Assembly: GCF_013423485.1 (NCBI RefSeq)
Contig: NZ_JABFFR010000001.1
Coordinates: 835,056-899,055, forward strand
Reading direction: 5' to 3'
Length of the DNA stretch: 64,000 nucleotides
Source of the DNA: Azospirillum oleiclasticum
GTDB lineage: Bacteria > Pseudomonadota > Alphaproteobacteria > Azospirillales > Azospirillaceae
Numbering within the stretch: the first letter of the stretch is position 1; every line of letters starts with the position of its first letter. Positions 27,273 to 35,620 of the stretch are shown piece after piece. A program made the translations under genes and the position numbers. The notes under the pieces were generated by a model. It saw nothing but the letters and a program-made list of their open reading frames with translations. It was not told the origin of the DNA and searched no databases.

Positions 27273-28466
27273 ATGCGGCGCTTCTTCATGGGTATCCTGA
27301 CGGCGCTGGTGCTGATGGCCGGCAACGCCGCGGCCGAAGGCTGGAACGATACGCTGGCCGCGGCGCGCGGGCAGACCGTCTATTTCAACGCCTGGGGCGG
27401 CTCCACCAAGGCCAACGCCTACATCCAGTGGGCGGCCGGACAGGTGAAGGCCCGCCACGGCATCGAGCTGCGCCACGTCAAGGTGACCGACATTGCAGAA
27501 ACCGTATCCCGCATCCTGGCGGAGAAAACGGCCGGGCGGTCGGAGGGGGGCTCCGTCGATCTCCTGTGGATCAACGGCGAGAATTTCGCGGCGATGAAGG
27601 CGCACGGCCTTCTGTACGGCCCCTTCACCGACCGGCTTCCCGGCTTCGCGCTGGTGGACACGGTGAACAAGCCGACCATCGTCGATTTCACCGTGCCGGT
27701 GGAGGGGATGGAGGCGCCGTGGGGCATGGCGCGATTCGTCTTTCTGCACGACACCGCCGTCCTTCCCGACCCGCCACGCAACATCGACGCGCTGCTGGCC
27801 TGGGCCAAGGCCAATCCGGGCCGCTTCACCTACCCGCAGCCGCCGCACTTCCTGGGATCCACCTTCCTGAAGCAGGCGCTCCACGCGCTGGCCGCCGACA
27901 AGGCGGCGCTGATGGCCCCGGCGACGGAGGGAACGTTCGCAATCGTGACGGCACCGCTGTGGCCCTGGCTGGACGCGTTGCACGCCGTGTCCTGGCGCGG
28001 CGGACGCGCCTTCCCATCCTCCGGCCCCGAACAGCGGCGGCTGCTCGCCGACGGGGAGGTCGATCTGTCCATGGCCTTCTCGACGCTGGAGGCGGCCAGC
28101 GCCATCGAGGAGGGGCAGCTTCCGAAGACAGCGCGGGTCTACGCGCTGGACGGCGGCACCATCGGCAACGCCAACTTCCTGGCGATCCCCTACAACGCCC
28201 GCGCCCGTGCGGCGGCGCTGGTGGTCATCGACTTCCTGCTGTCGCCGGAGGCGCAGGCCCGCAAGCAGGACGCGCGGCATTGGGGTTCCGACACCGTGCT
28301 CGACCTTGATCGGCTGTCGCCCGATCAGCGCGCCCTGTTCGACGCGGTGCCCAAGCACCCGGCCGCCCCGGCAGCCGGCAGCCTCGGACCCGCGCTGCCG
28401 GAGCCGCACCCGAGCTGGATGGAGCGGATCGAGGCCGAATGGCAGCGGCGCTATTCCCGCGGCTGA
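27273..28466 (+). CDS. YnjB-like ABC transporter substrate-binding protein
   Basis: This 397-residue periplasmic binding protein has a signal peptide (MRRFFMGILTALVLMAGNAA, cleavage before EGWNDTL). The mature part has the E. coli YnjB-like signature: VYFNAWGGSTKANAYIQWAA, VDLLWINGENFAAMKAHGLL, EAPWGMARFVFLHD. Length is typical. Its partner permease and ATPase are 29608-31347 and 31344-31997. It is separated from them by a gene on the other strand, and its last 16 bases overlap that gene's end. The substrate of YnjBCD-type systems is not established; thiamine-like or sulphur compounds have been suggested. Confidence 0.85.
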   Translation: MRRFFMGILTALVLMAGNAAAEGWNDTLAAARGQTVYFNAWGGSTKANAYIQWAAGQVKARHGIELRHVKVTDIAETVSRILAEKTAGRSEGGSVDLLWINGENFAAMKAHGLLYGPFTDRLPGFALVDTVNKPTIVDFTVPVEGMEAPWGMARFVFLHDTAVLPDPPRNIDALLAWAKANPGRFTYPQPPHFLGSTFLKQALHALAADKAALMAPATEGTFAIVTAPLWPWLDALHAVSWRGGRAFPSSGPEQRRLLADGEVDLSMAFSTLEAASAIEEGQLPKTARVYALDGGTIGNANFLAIPYNARARAAALVVIDFLLSPEAQARKQDARHWGSDTVLDLDRLSPDQRALFDAVPKHPAAPAAGSLGPALPEPHPSWMERIEAEWQRRYSRG

Positions 28467-29506
28467 GCCGCGAGGTGGCGCCGGGCCCGGCGCTCCTCCG
28501 CGATGCGGTCGATCACCGGCCCCAGCACCTCCTCGTGGAAGCGGTCGCAGCCGATGCACAGGTTGCGGTAGGGCTGGCCGGTGGGCGTGGTGGTCTCGCA
28601 GGCCTCCAGATAGCGGTCGATGCTCCACCCGGCGGCCAGCCCCATCCGTTCCGGCCGGCCGGCGGAGATCGACTCGAAGGCCGGGTGGCCGGCGAGGCTG
28701 TCGAGGATCTCGGCCAGCGGCTCGTCGAGCAGGTTGCCGATGGCCTTGCGCGTCTTCATGCAGCAGGGATAGACGCGGCCGTCCGGCTCCACCGCCACCT
28801 CGGCCCCGGCCCATCCCTGGCGCAGAAAGCCTATGCCGCCCGACCACTGGCCGCAGAAATTGTCGGCCAGCGTCGCTGTGGACAACCCGTTCTGCCACGC
28901 CCGCCCGCGCGGCCAGATCTTGCCGATCCAGCTTTCCGGCGTGGCGCCGAAGAAGCCGAAGGACGGTCGCCCGTCACCGACGGCGGCGGAGCCCGCGATC
29001 ATGCCCAGCCCCTCGAACAGCGCGGTCAGGCTGTCCTTCAGCGTCTCCTTCCGGCCGCCCTGCATGCCGACGTGGAAATCGTCCAGCCCCGACACCGACA
29101 GATGATCCATGCCGGCGTCCAGCAACTCGCGCAGGATCGGTTCGGTCACCAGATCGCCGGTGGTCTGCACCACCAGCCGCACCCCGCCGGTGGCGGCGTA
29201 GCGGGCGCGCAGCCGCCGCAGGGTGGGGTAGAGCACCCGCTCGCGGACGGGATCGACCAGCACGTCGCCGCCGGCCAGGATGATCCGTCCCATCTTCACC
29301 CGCGGCGCCCCGGCCTCGTCCACATCGCCGAGGTCGCGGTACAGCATGCTGTCGGGGAGATGCGCGATGATGCGCGGGGCGTTCTCCTCCGCCTCCCGCA
29401 CCACGGCCTCGAGAGCGTCGCGCACATAGGGGCGGAAGCGGTCCTCGTAGCAATGGTCGCAGCGGCGGTGGCAGGCCCAGCACAGCACGTAATAGATCGA
29501 CTCCAC
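28451..29506 (-). CDS. radical SAM protein with SPASM-like C-terminal cysteines
   Basis: This 351-residue radical SAM enzyme has its CxxxCxxC cluster at residues 12-19 (LCWACHRRCDHCYEDRF), with an extra Cys at 9. The core contains MGRIILAGGDVLVDP, VRLVVQTTGDLVTEPILREL and MDHLSVSGLDDFHVGMQGG. The last third has auxiliary-cluster-type cysteines: VYPCCMKTRKAIGNLLDEPL, a later Cys, and NLCIGCDRFHEE, resembling SPASM/twitch domains. Such enzymes often modify peptides or build cofactors. No precursor-peptide gene is visible nearby. It lies between the YnjB-like gene and its permease but on the opposite strand. It is not the ArsS type usually found with TIGR04282/04283 proteins. Confidence 0.8.
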   Translation of the reverse strand: MESIYYVLCWACHRRCDHCYEDRFRPYVRDALEAVVREAEENAPRIIAHLPDSMLYRDLGDVDEAGAPRVKMGRIILAGGDVLVDPVRERVLYPTLRRLRARYAATGGVRLVVQTTGDLVTEPILRELLDAGMDHLSVSGLDDFHVGMQGGRKETLKDSLTALFEGLGMIAGSAAVGDGRPSFGFFGATPESWIGKIWPRGRAWQNGLSTATLADNFCGQWSGGIGFLRQGWAGAEVAVEPDGRVYPCCMKTRKAIGNLLDEPLAEILDSLAGHPAFESISAGRPERMGLAAGWSIDRYLEACETTTPTGQPYRNLCIGCDRFHEEVLGPVIDRIAEERRARRHLAAQPRE

Positions 29507-29607
29507 GTCGCATCCCCGGTTCGTTCCTCGGTGGCTCCCAAGGTAGGGCGGGCGAGGGGCCGGGGGAACCGGGGGGCCGGGTCACTTCGGCGTGAAAGGG
29601 GGGCGCG

Positions 29608-31347
29608 GTGATCGCTGCGCTGCGCGCGGCCCGCTGGGCGCTCGCCGGTCTTCCCCGCCCGTCGGTGGGGCTCGGGCTGTTCCCGGCGGTCACCGTCGTG
29701 GTCTTCCTCGGGCCGATCCTGGTGGGGCTGGTGGGCACGCTGCTCCCGTCCTTCGGCATCCTGCCGGCCCTTGGCGGGACCGAGCCGACGCTGAAACCGT
29801 GGCGCGACCTTCTGGCGGCGCCGGGCCTCACGGCCTCGATCCGGTTGACGCTCATCACCGGCGTGGCGGCGACGCTGATGTCCGTGGCGCTGGCCTTCGG
29901 GATCGCCGCGGCGTGGCACGGCAGCCGGTGGTTCGCCGTACTGCGGGGGGTGCTGCCGCCGCTGCTGGCGGTGCCGCACGCGGCCTTCGCCATCGGCTTC
30001 GCCTTCCTGGTGGCGCCCAGCGGCTGGATCGTCCGGCTGCTGTCGCCCTGGGCCACCGGCTGGACGCGCCCGCCGGACATCGCGCTGGTGCAGGACCCCT
30101 GGGGCATCGCCTACACGCTGGCGCTGGTCTGCAAAGAGGTGCCGTTCCTCGTCCTCGCCATCGCGGCGGCGCTCGGCCAGACCGGGGCGGACGGGCTGCT
30201 GCGCGCGGCCCGCAGCCTGGGTTACGGGCCGGTGGCGGCGTGGGTGAAGGTGGTGCTGCCGCTGGTCTACCGGCAGGTGCGGCTGCCGGTGCTGGCGGTG
30301 CTGGCCTATTCGCTGTCGGCGGTGGAACCGGCGCTGGTCCTGGCCCCGACCCTGCCGCCGCCGCTGACGCCGCTGGTCCTGCGCTGGTTCGCCGATCCGG
30401 ATCTGGCGCTGCGCTTCCAGGCGGCGGCTGGCGCCGTGCTCCAATCGGGACTGGTGGGCGGAGCCATCCTGCTGTGGCTGGGTGGGGAGCGTGCGGTGGC
30501 CCTGATCGGCCGACGCTGGGCCTGTGCCGGCGGGCGCGGCGGGTCCGGGTGGGGGCTGCGCGCGGTGACCGCGGCCGGCATGGCGCTGGCGGTGCTGGCG
30601 GTGGCGGGATCGATCGCGGTGCTCGCCCTGTGGGCGTTGGCGCGCGGCTGGCGCTTCGCCGATCCGCTGCCGGCGGGCTGGACGCTCGACACCCTCGCCG
30701 CCGCGTGGCCGGGGCTGGCGGGGCCGGCGCTGAACACGCTGCTGATCGGTGCCGCGGCGGTCGGGGTGGGTCTCGTCCTTGTTGCCGGCTGCCTGGAGAA
30801 CGGACGGCGGTTGCCGGCCGCCCTGGCAGGGCGGGCCCTGTGGCTCGTCTATCTGCCGCTGCTGGTGCCGTCGGTCGGCTTTCTTTTCGGCATCCAGGTG
30901 GTGCTGGTGGCGGCCGGTCTGGACGGGCGCTGGCCGGCGCTGGTGTGGGCGCATCTGCTGTATGTGCTTCCCTACATGTTCCTGGCGCTCGCCGATCCCT
31001 GGCGGGCGCTGGATGAGCGCTACGAGCGCAGCGCGCGGGCGCTGGGGGCCGGTCCCTGGCGCAGCTTCCTGCGGGTGCGGGTGCCGCTGCTGCTGCGCCC
31101 GCTGGCGACGGCGGCGGCCATCGGCTTTTCGGTCAGTGTGGCGCAGTATCTGCCGACGCTGTTCGCCGGCAGTGGCCGGGTGGCGACCTTGACGACGGAA
31201 GCGGTGGTGCTCGCCTCCGGTGCCGACCGGCGGGTGACCGCGGTCTACGCCTTTGCCCAGGCGCTGCTGCCGCTGCTGGCCTTCGCGGCGGCGGTCGGCG
31301 TGCCGGCCTGGATGCACCGCCGGCGGCGGGGGATGAGGACGGGATGA
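29608..31347 (+). CDS. YnjC-like ABC transporter permease (two-domain)
   Basis: This 579-residue permease contains two fused transmembrane domains of the ThiP/YnjC type. Each domain has the EAA-like cytoplasmic loop: LLRAARSLGYGPVAAWVKVV in the first half and YERSARALGAGPWRSFLRVR in the second. About twelve hydrophobic helices are present. GTG 29608 follows GGGGGGCGC and stands 101 bases from the divergent radical SAM start, so its promoter lies in that short gap. The stop overlaps the ATPase start (ATGA). It works with the YnjB-like binding protein upstream. Confidence 0.9.
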   Translation: MIAALRAARWALAGLPRPSVGLGLFPAVTVVVFLGPILVGLVGTLLPSFGILPALGGTEPTLKPWRDLLAAPGLTASIRLTLITGVAATLMSVALAFGIAAAWHGSRWFAVLRGVLPPLLAVPHAAFAIGFAFLVAPSGWIVRLLSPWATGWTRPPDIALVQDPWGIAYTLALVCKEVPFLVLAIAAALGQTGADGLLRAARSLGYGPVAAWVKVVLPLVYRQVRLPVLAVLAYSLSAVEPALVLAPTLPPPLTPLVLRWFADPDLALRFQAAAGAVLQSGLVGGAILLWLGGERAVALIGRRWACAGGRGGSGWGLRAVTAAGMALAVLAVAGSIAVLALWALARGWRFADPLPAGWTLDTLAAAWPGLAGPALNTLLIGAAAVGVGLVLVAGCLENGRRLPAALAGRALWLVYLPLLVPSVGFLFGIQVVLVAAGLDGRWPALVWAHLLYVLPYMFLALADPWRALDERYERSARALGAGPWRSFLRVRVPLLLRPLATAAAIGFSVSVAQYLPTLFAGSGRVATLTTEAVVLASGADRRVTAVYAFAQALLPLLAFAAAVGVPAWMHRRRRGMRTG

Positions 31348-31997
31348 ACGGAAGCCTGCGCATCGACGGGGTGTCGCTGGCCGTCGCCGGACAGCCGGTG
31401 ATCGGCCCGCTGACGCTGGAGGTGGCGCCCGGCGCGGTGGTGACCCTGATGGGGCCGTCCGGCTGCGGCAAGTCGAGCCTGCTGGCCTTCATCTCCGGCT
31501 GCCTCGACCCGGCCTTCACGGCGCGTGGCCGGGTGCTGCTGGATGGCCGCGACCTGGAGGGGCTGCCGCCGGAGCGGCGGCGTGTTGGAACGCTGTTCCA
31601 GGATGATCTGCTGTTCCCGCACCTGTCGGTCGGCGGCAATCTCGCCTTCGGCCTGCCGGCTTCGGTGCGTGGCCGGCGGACGCGGGCGGAGCGGGTGGAG
31701 GCGGCGCTGGCCGACGCCGGGCTTGCTGGCTTCGCGGCGCGAGACCCCGCCACCCTGTCCGGCGGTCAGCGGGCGCGGGTGGCGCTGATGCGGACCCTGC
31801 TCGCCGAACCCGGGGCGCTGCTGCTGGACGAGCCGTTCGGCAAGCTCGACGCCGCCCTGCGCGACCAGATGCGCGCCTTCGTCTTCGCGCGGGCGCGGGC
31901 CGCCGGCGTGCCGACGCTGCTGGTCACGCATGACGCCGGCGATGCGGAGGCGGCGGGTGGGCCGGTCATCGTGTTGGAAAGCACAAGGGAAGTGTAA
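31344..31997 (+). CDS. YnjD-like ABC transporter ATPase
   Basis: This 217-residue ATP-binding subunit has Walker A (LMGPSGCGKSSLLAFISGCL), a Q-loop (VGTLFQDDLLFPHLSVGGNL), the signature (PATLSGGQRARVALMRTLLA), Walker B (GALLLDEPFGKLDAALRD) and the switch His (TLLVTHDAGDAEAAGG). It has no C-terminal regulatory domain, as in YnjD/ThiQ. It is translationally coupled to the permease. Confidence 0.92.
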   Translation: MNGSLRIDGVSLAVAGQPVIGPLTLEVAPGAVVTLMGPSGCGKSSLLAFISGCLDPAFTARGRVLLDGRDLEGLPPERRRVGTLFQDDLLFPHLSVGGNLAFGLPASVRGRRTRAERVEAALADAGLAGFAARDPATLSGGQRARVALMRTLLAEPGALLLDEPFGKLDAALRDQMRAFVFARARAAGVPTLLVTHDAGDAEAAGGPVIVLESTREV

Positions 31998-32069
31998 GCG
32001 ACTCTGGCGCTTTGCGCCGCAGCGGCGTATGAAATCGCGAGAAAGCACTGAAATTCGATCGCCGACCCC

Positions 32070-32726
32070 ATGCACGTCCTCATCGCCGACGACCATTCCA
32101 TCGTGCGCAGCGGGTTGACGCATCTCGTCTCCGAACTGGCGGACGCCGTGACGGTGGACGCGGTGACCAGCTTCGACGCGCTCACCGCCGCCCTCGACTC
32201 CGGCCCCGCGCCGGAGCTGATCATCATGGATTTGCGGATGCCCGGCATGGGCGGCCTCGACGCCGTCGAGTCGCTGGTGAAGCGGGTGGCGCCGGTGCCG
32301 GTGGTGATCTTCTCGATGATCGAGTCGCCGGACGAGATGCGGTCGGTGCTGTCACGGGGTGCCCGCGCCTTCGTCCCGAAATCGACCGACGACGTGCTGA
32401 TCCTGAACATCCTCCGGCTGGTGCTGGCCGGCGGCTCCTACGTGCCGCCGGTGCTCGGCCTGCCGGGACGCGACCCGGACGGAACCGCGGCGGAGCGCGG
32501 CAACGGCCGCATGCCGGCACCGCTCGACGGACTGACGCGCCGGCAGCTCGAGGTGCTCGACCTTCTGGCGCAGGGCTTGTCCAACCAGGACATCGGCAAC
32601 CGCCTGGGCCTCAACCTGTCCACGGTGAAGACGCACGTGACCGGGGTGCTGAAGGCGCTGGGTGTGGGCAGCCGCACTCAGGCCGTGCTGCTGGTCAAGG
32701 AACTCGGGCGCGACCGGTTGGTCTGA
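32070..32726 (+). CDS. NarL/FixJ-type response regulator
   Basis: This 218-residue two-component regulator has a receiver domain with the acidic pair D7-D8, phospho-acceptor D54 (IIMDLRMPG) and Lys in FVPKSTDD, then a LuxR-type helix-turn-helix (TRRQLEVLDLLAQGLSNQDI, GLNLSTVKTHVTGVLKALGV). It acts as a DNA-binding transcription factor. The gene faces a sensor kinase gene tail-to-tail, and the two coding regions overlap by 49 bases, so they probably form a cognate pair. Target genes are unknown. Confidence 0.92.
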   Translation: MHVLIADDHSIVRSGLTHLVSELADAVTVDAVTSFDALTAALDSGPAPELIIMDLRMPGMGGLDAVESLVKRVAPVPVVIFSMIESPDEMRSVLSRGARAFVPKSTDDVLILNILRLVLAGGSYVPPVLGLPGRDPDGTAAERGNGRMPAPLDGLTRRQLEVLDLLAQGLSNQDIGNRLGLNLSTVKTHVTGVLKALGVGSRTQAVLLVKELGRDRLV

Positions 32727-34180
32727 CCGGCGGGGTCGGCCTCGGCCGGCGTCAGCCCGACGGCGAACACCGACCCGCGGCCTTCCTGCGACCATACGCG
32801 CACGGGGTGGCCGAGCAGCCGCGCCAGCCGGTCGGCGATGGCGAGGCCGAGGCCGATCCCTTCGCTGCGGTCGCGGTCGGGACGGTCGAGCTGGATGAAC
32901 TCCTCGAAGATGCGGTTGCGGTCGGCCTCCGGTATGCCGCGGCCGGTGTCGTGCACCTCCACCCACAGCAACCCGCCGCGACGGCGGCAGCCGATCAACA
33001 CGCCGCCGGTCTCCGTGTAGCGCAGGGCGTTGGTCAGGAAGTTGCGCAGGATCCGCTCCAGCAGGAACGGGTCCGTCCGCACGACGGCCGCGGTCGGTGG
33101 GGCCGAGAAGCGCAGGCCGCGCTCCTCGGCGGCGGGGGCAAGCTCGGCGGCGAGCTGGTCGAGGATCGGGGCGAGGGCCACCGCCTGGACGCGGGGCACC
33201 ACCACCCCCGACTCGAGCTTGGAAATCTCCAGGATCGCGTTCAGCAGATCGCGCATCGACCGCTGGGCCGACCGCATGTCCCGGAGAAGGGCTTGTCCAC
33301 GGGGAGCGGCCACCTGCCGTTCGAGCATCCCGGTGAACATGCCGATCGCTTCCAGCGGCTGTTTCAGGTCATGGCCGGCGTAGGACAGGAAGCGGGACTT
33401 GGCGCGGTGCGCCTGCTCGGCGGCGTCCTTCGCGGCGTGCAGCTCGGCGGTGCGGACGCGGACCTGCTCCTCCAGATGCTCGTTGGAGCGCTCCAGCCGC
33501 TCGGCCATGCGGGTGATCTCGGCGAACTGGCGCTGCACCTGCCGCACCATGGGCCGGAAGATCACCACCACCTCCGCGCAGAGGGTCAGCAGCGTGATGA
33601 TCAGCGCCGCCAGCCCGAGGTCGCGCAGGGTGTGGAACGCCTCCTCCCCGTTTTCCTGATAGAGCGCGACCATCTCGTCGAGACGGTCGAGCAGCGAACC
33701 GAGCGCCTCGTCGGTCACCAGCCGCGCCGGGCCGAAATCCGGCGGCAGGCCCGCCGGCGCTGCGGCCATGACCGCACGCAGCGCGGCGATGAAGCGCTGG
33801 ACCTGGTCGTTCAACGGCTCCGGCCCGGCGAAATACAGGTCGCGGATGGCCAGTCCCAACCCCGGCTCCGGCCCGGTGCCGGTCAGCCGCCGGTGGGCGC
33901 TTTCGAACATCGTGACGACCGTGTCGAGCTGCGGGATCAACGCGGCGCGCGCCTCGGCGTCGGGTGTGTTGCCGATCTTGCCGACCAGCAGGGCGGCGCG
34001 CTGCGACAGCATGCGCTGGCGGCCGGAGAGGTTGACCACCTCCAGCGTGTCCTGGTGCTGGGTGATCACCCGCTCGGTCATGATGTGGGCGATCAGCGTG
34101 CAAACCGCGATGACGATGAGCGCCAGCCCGTAACGGACGGTCATCCATCGTCCGGCCGTCCGCCCGATCGCTGGTACCAT
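32678..34180 (-). CDS. sensor histidine kinase with PilJ/NarX-type sensor region
   Basis: This is a 500-residue membrane kinase. There are two transmembrane segments (VRYGLALIVIAVCTLIAHIM and LGLAALIITLLTLCAEVVVI) around a periplasmic helical region that opens with LSGRQRMLSQRAALLVGKIG, the PilJ/NarX-type signature (PF13675). A coiled coil follows, then HisKA with the phospho-His in FLSYAGHDLKQPLEAIGMF, and an ATPase domain (LRNFLTNALRYTETGGVLIG, VHDTGRGIPEADRNRIFEEF, GIGLGLAIADRLARLLG). I chose ATG 34180, nine bases after GGAGGGG; GTG 34186 is possible. The ligand is unknown; nitrate/nitrite sensing would be one hypothesis from the signature. Confidence 0.9.
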   Translation of the reverse strand: MVPAIGRTAGRWMTVRYGLALIVIAVCTLIAHIMTERVITQHQDTLEVVNLSGRQRMLSQRAALLVGKIGNTPDAEARAALIPQLDTVVTMFESAHRRLTGTGPEPGLGLAIRDLYFAGPEPLNDQVQRFIAALRAVMAAAPAGLPPDFGPARLVTDEALGSLLDRLDEMVALYQENGEEAFHTLRDLGLAALIITLLTLCAEVVVIFRPMVRQVQRQFAEITRMAERLERSNEHLEEQVRVRTAELHAAKDAAEQAHRAKSRFLSYAGHDLKQPLEAIGMFTGMLERQVAAPRGQALLRDMRSAQRSMRDLLNAILEISKLESGVVVPRVQAVALAPILDQLAAELAPAAEERGLRFSAPPTAAVVRTDPFLLERILRNFLTNALRYTETGGVLIGCRRRGGLLWVEVHDTGRGIPEADRNRIFEEFIQLDRPDRDRSEGIGLGLAIADRLARLLGHPVRVWSQEGRGSVFAVGLTPAEADPAGQTNRSRPSSLTSSTA

Positions 34181-34265
34181 GGGCACTCACCCCTCCGATG
34201 CACGCACCGGTGCAGGATGACGCATCGGTCGGGACGCGGCCACCGATTCCCGGCGGCGACGGGGC

Positions 34266-34880
34266 TCAGGCGCGCTGGGCGCCGGCGGCGCGCCGCCCGC
34301 CACCCTCGTCATCACCGCCGCTTCCCGGCTTGCGGAAGGTGCTCAGCTCCGAGACGCGGCTGACCTGGAGATTGCCGATGCGGCAGGGCACGACGTGGAT
34401 CAGGTCGAACCCCTGCGATCGCGGCATGCGGGCGGCGACCCGTCGGCGAGCCTCCTTCTCGGTGTCGGCGATCAGGATGTAACGGCGCGGCGTCGACCAG
34501 CTCACCGGGGCGGAGCGGTCGATCACCGCGTCGGGCACATGGCGGACCGCGGCCTCCCAGAAGCGGCCGGGGCGGGGCTCCAGCCGGTCGAAGATGTAGT
34601 AGCGGTCGGTCCCCGCCTGTTTCTTCGCCTCCAGCTCCTGCAACGCGGCGGCGGCCTCCTGCTCGGCGCGGGTGGCGCGCCGCTCCGTGTCGGCGGTGTC
34701 GTGGGCCAGCGTGGCGTAGGCGGAGGCGACGGAGGCCACATCCTTCTGCATGTTCTCCACCCTGACCCGCAGCTTCGCCACGTCGTCGCGGGTCTTGAGA
34801 AGCTGCCGGTGCCAGTAACGGTTGGAAACGACGGCCAGAACCATCAGCGCCATGGAGATGTAGAGCATCATCCCGATCAT
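34266..34880 (-). CDS. membrane-anchored coiled-coil protein of unknown function
   Basis: This 204-residue protein has one N-terminal transmembrane helix (MIGMMLYISMALMVLAVVSN), a coiled coil at about residues 28-90 (DDVAKLRVRVENMQKDVASV, then RRATRAEQEAAAALQELEAK), and a globular part with RYYIFDRLEPRPGRFWEAAV and PRRYILIADTEKEARRRVAA. The tail is Gly/Asp-rich. It starts within the stop of the preceding minus-strand gene (ATGA), and the two products share the same layout, so they probably form a complex. I recognise no family. Confidence 0.75.
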   Translation of the reverse strand: MIGMMLYISMALMVLAVVSNRYWHRQLLKTRDDVAKLRVRVENMQKDVASVASAYATLAHDTADTERRATRAEQEAAAALQELEAKKQAGTDRYYIFDRLEPRPGRFWEAAVRHVPDAVIDRSAPVSWSTPRRYILIADTEKEARRRVAARMPRSQGFDLIHVVPCRIGNLQVSRVSELSTFRKPGSGGDDEGGGRRAAGAQRA

Positions 34881-35464
34881 GCGCCGGTCTCCATTCCCGT
34901 GTATGCGCCGGAGTCCGCTTCCACACCGTCAGGTGCGAAGACCAGCGGCAGCATCCGGGTGGCCTGCACACCGCTGCGCTGTGTGAAGGCGATCCGCAGC
35001 AGCGCCTGCGCATGCTCCGACGCGCCGGCCCACACATGCGCGACGTTCCGGTACTCCCAAATCTGGCGGGAGAAGACCACCTCGTGCCGGTCCACGGTGG
35101 CGAAGTTCGGCATCACCTGCAATTGCGCCCAGAACCCCATGGCTCCGGGGGCGGGGTCGCCCAGCTCATGCACCAGCTCGACGCGCACGAACTCCAGCGC
35201 CTTGATCTCCTGCTGCACCTTCTGCTTGCGGCTGGTGAATTCAAGCAGTCGGGTGTGGTGCGCCTTCAGCTCGACCGCTTTCTGATCGGCCTTGGCGTTC
35301 CATTCCCGGTGCGCTGCGCGCTTCTTGTCGAACTGGCGCTGGAGCATGGTCAGCCGCGCGCGTTCGGCGCTGATCCTGCCCACGTCTATGACTATGGACA
35401 GGCCAAGCGCTGCAGCGCTGGTGACCAACAGCAGCATTCCGAGGAATTCGCCCGAAATGACCAT
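34877..35464 (-). CDS. membrane-anchored coiled-coil protein, partner of the next gene
   Basis: This 195-residue protein has an N-terminal membrane helix (EFLGMLLLVTSAAALGLSIV), a coiled coil at residues 33-90 (ERARLTMLQRQFDKKRAAHR, then TSRKQKVQQEIKALEFVRVE) and a C-terminal domain with MPNFATVDRHEVVFSRQIWE and the motif NVAHVWAGASEHAQALLRIA. It is translationally coupled to the following gene, whose product has the same membrane-coil-globular plan. Function unknown. The 156-base gap upstream to 35620 has no gene. Confidence 0.75.
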   Translation of the reverse strand: MVISGEFLGMLLLVTSAAALGLSIVIDVGRISAERARLTMLQRQFDKKRAAHREWNAKADQKAVELKAHHTRLLEFTSRKQKVQQEIKALEFVRVELVHELGDPAPGAMGFWAQLQVMPNFATVDRHEVVFSRQIWEYRNVAHVWAGASEHAQALLRIAFTQRSGVQATRMLPLVFAPDGVEADSGAYTGMETGA

Positions 35465-35620
35465 GCGGCGCGCCTTTGTTCAAGCCTCGCGCCAGCATGA
35501 TCACCCGTACCGGTTAAGGAAGTGTATTGCCAGGGGACATTTTATGTCACAGCCAAGCCGCCCCGCTACCCGGCAATTGGTTTGCTTAGACAACTTAGCA
35601 ATTGCGGATGTGGTCTCCCG

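Noticed and set aside
28451..29506. ArsS-type arsenosugar radical SAM enzyme
   Set aside because: The TIGR04282/04283 neighbours suggested it, but the N-terminal motif and the C-terminal cysteine pattern do not match ArsS.
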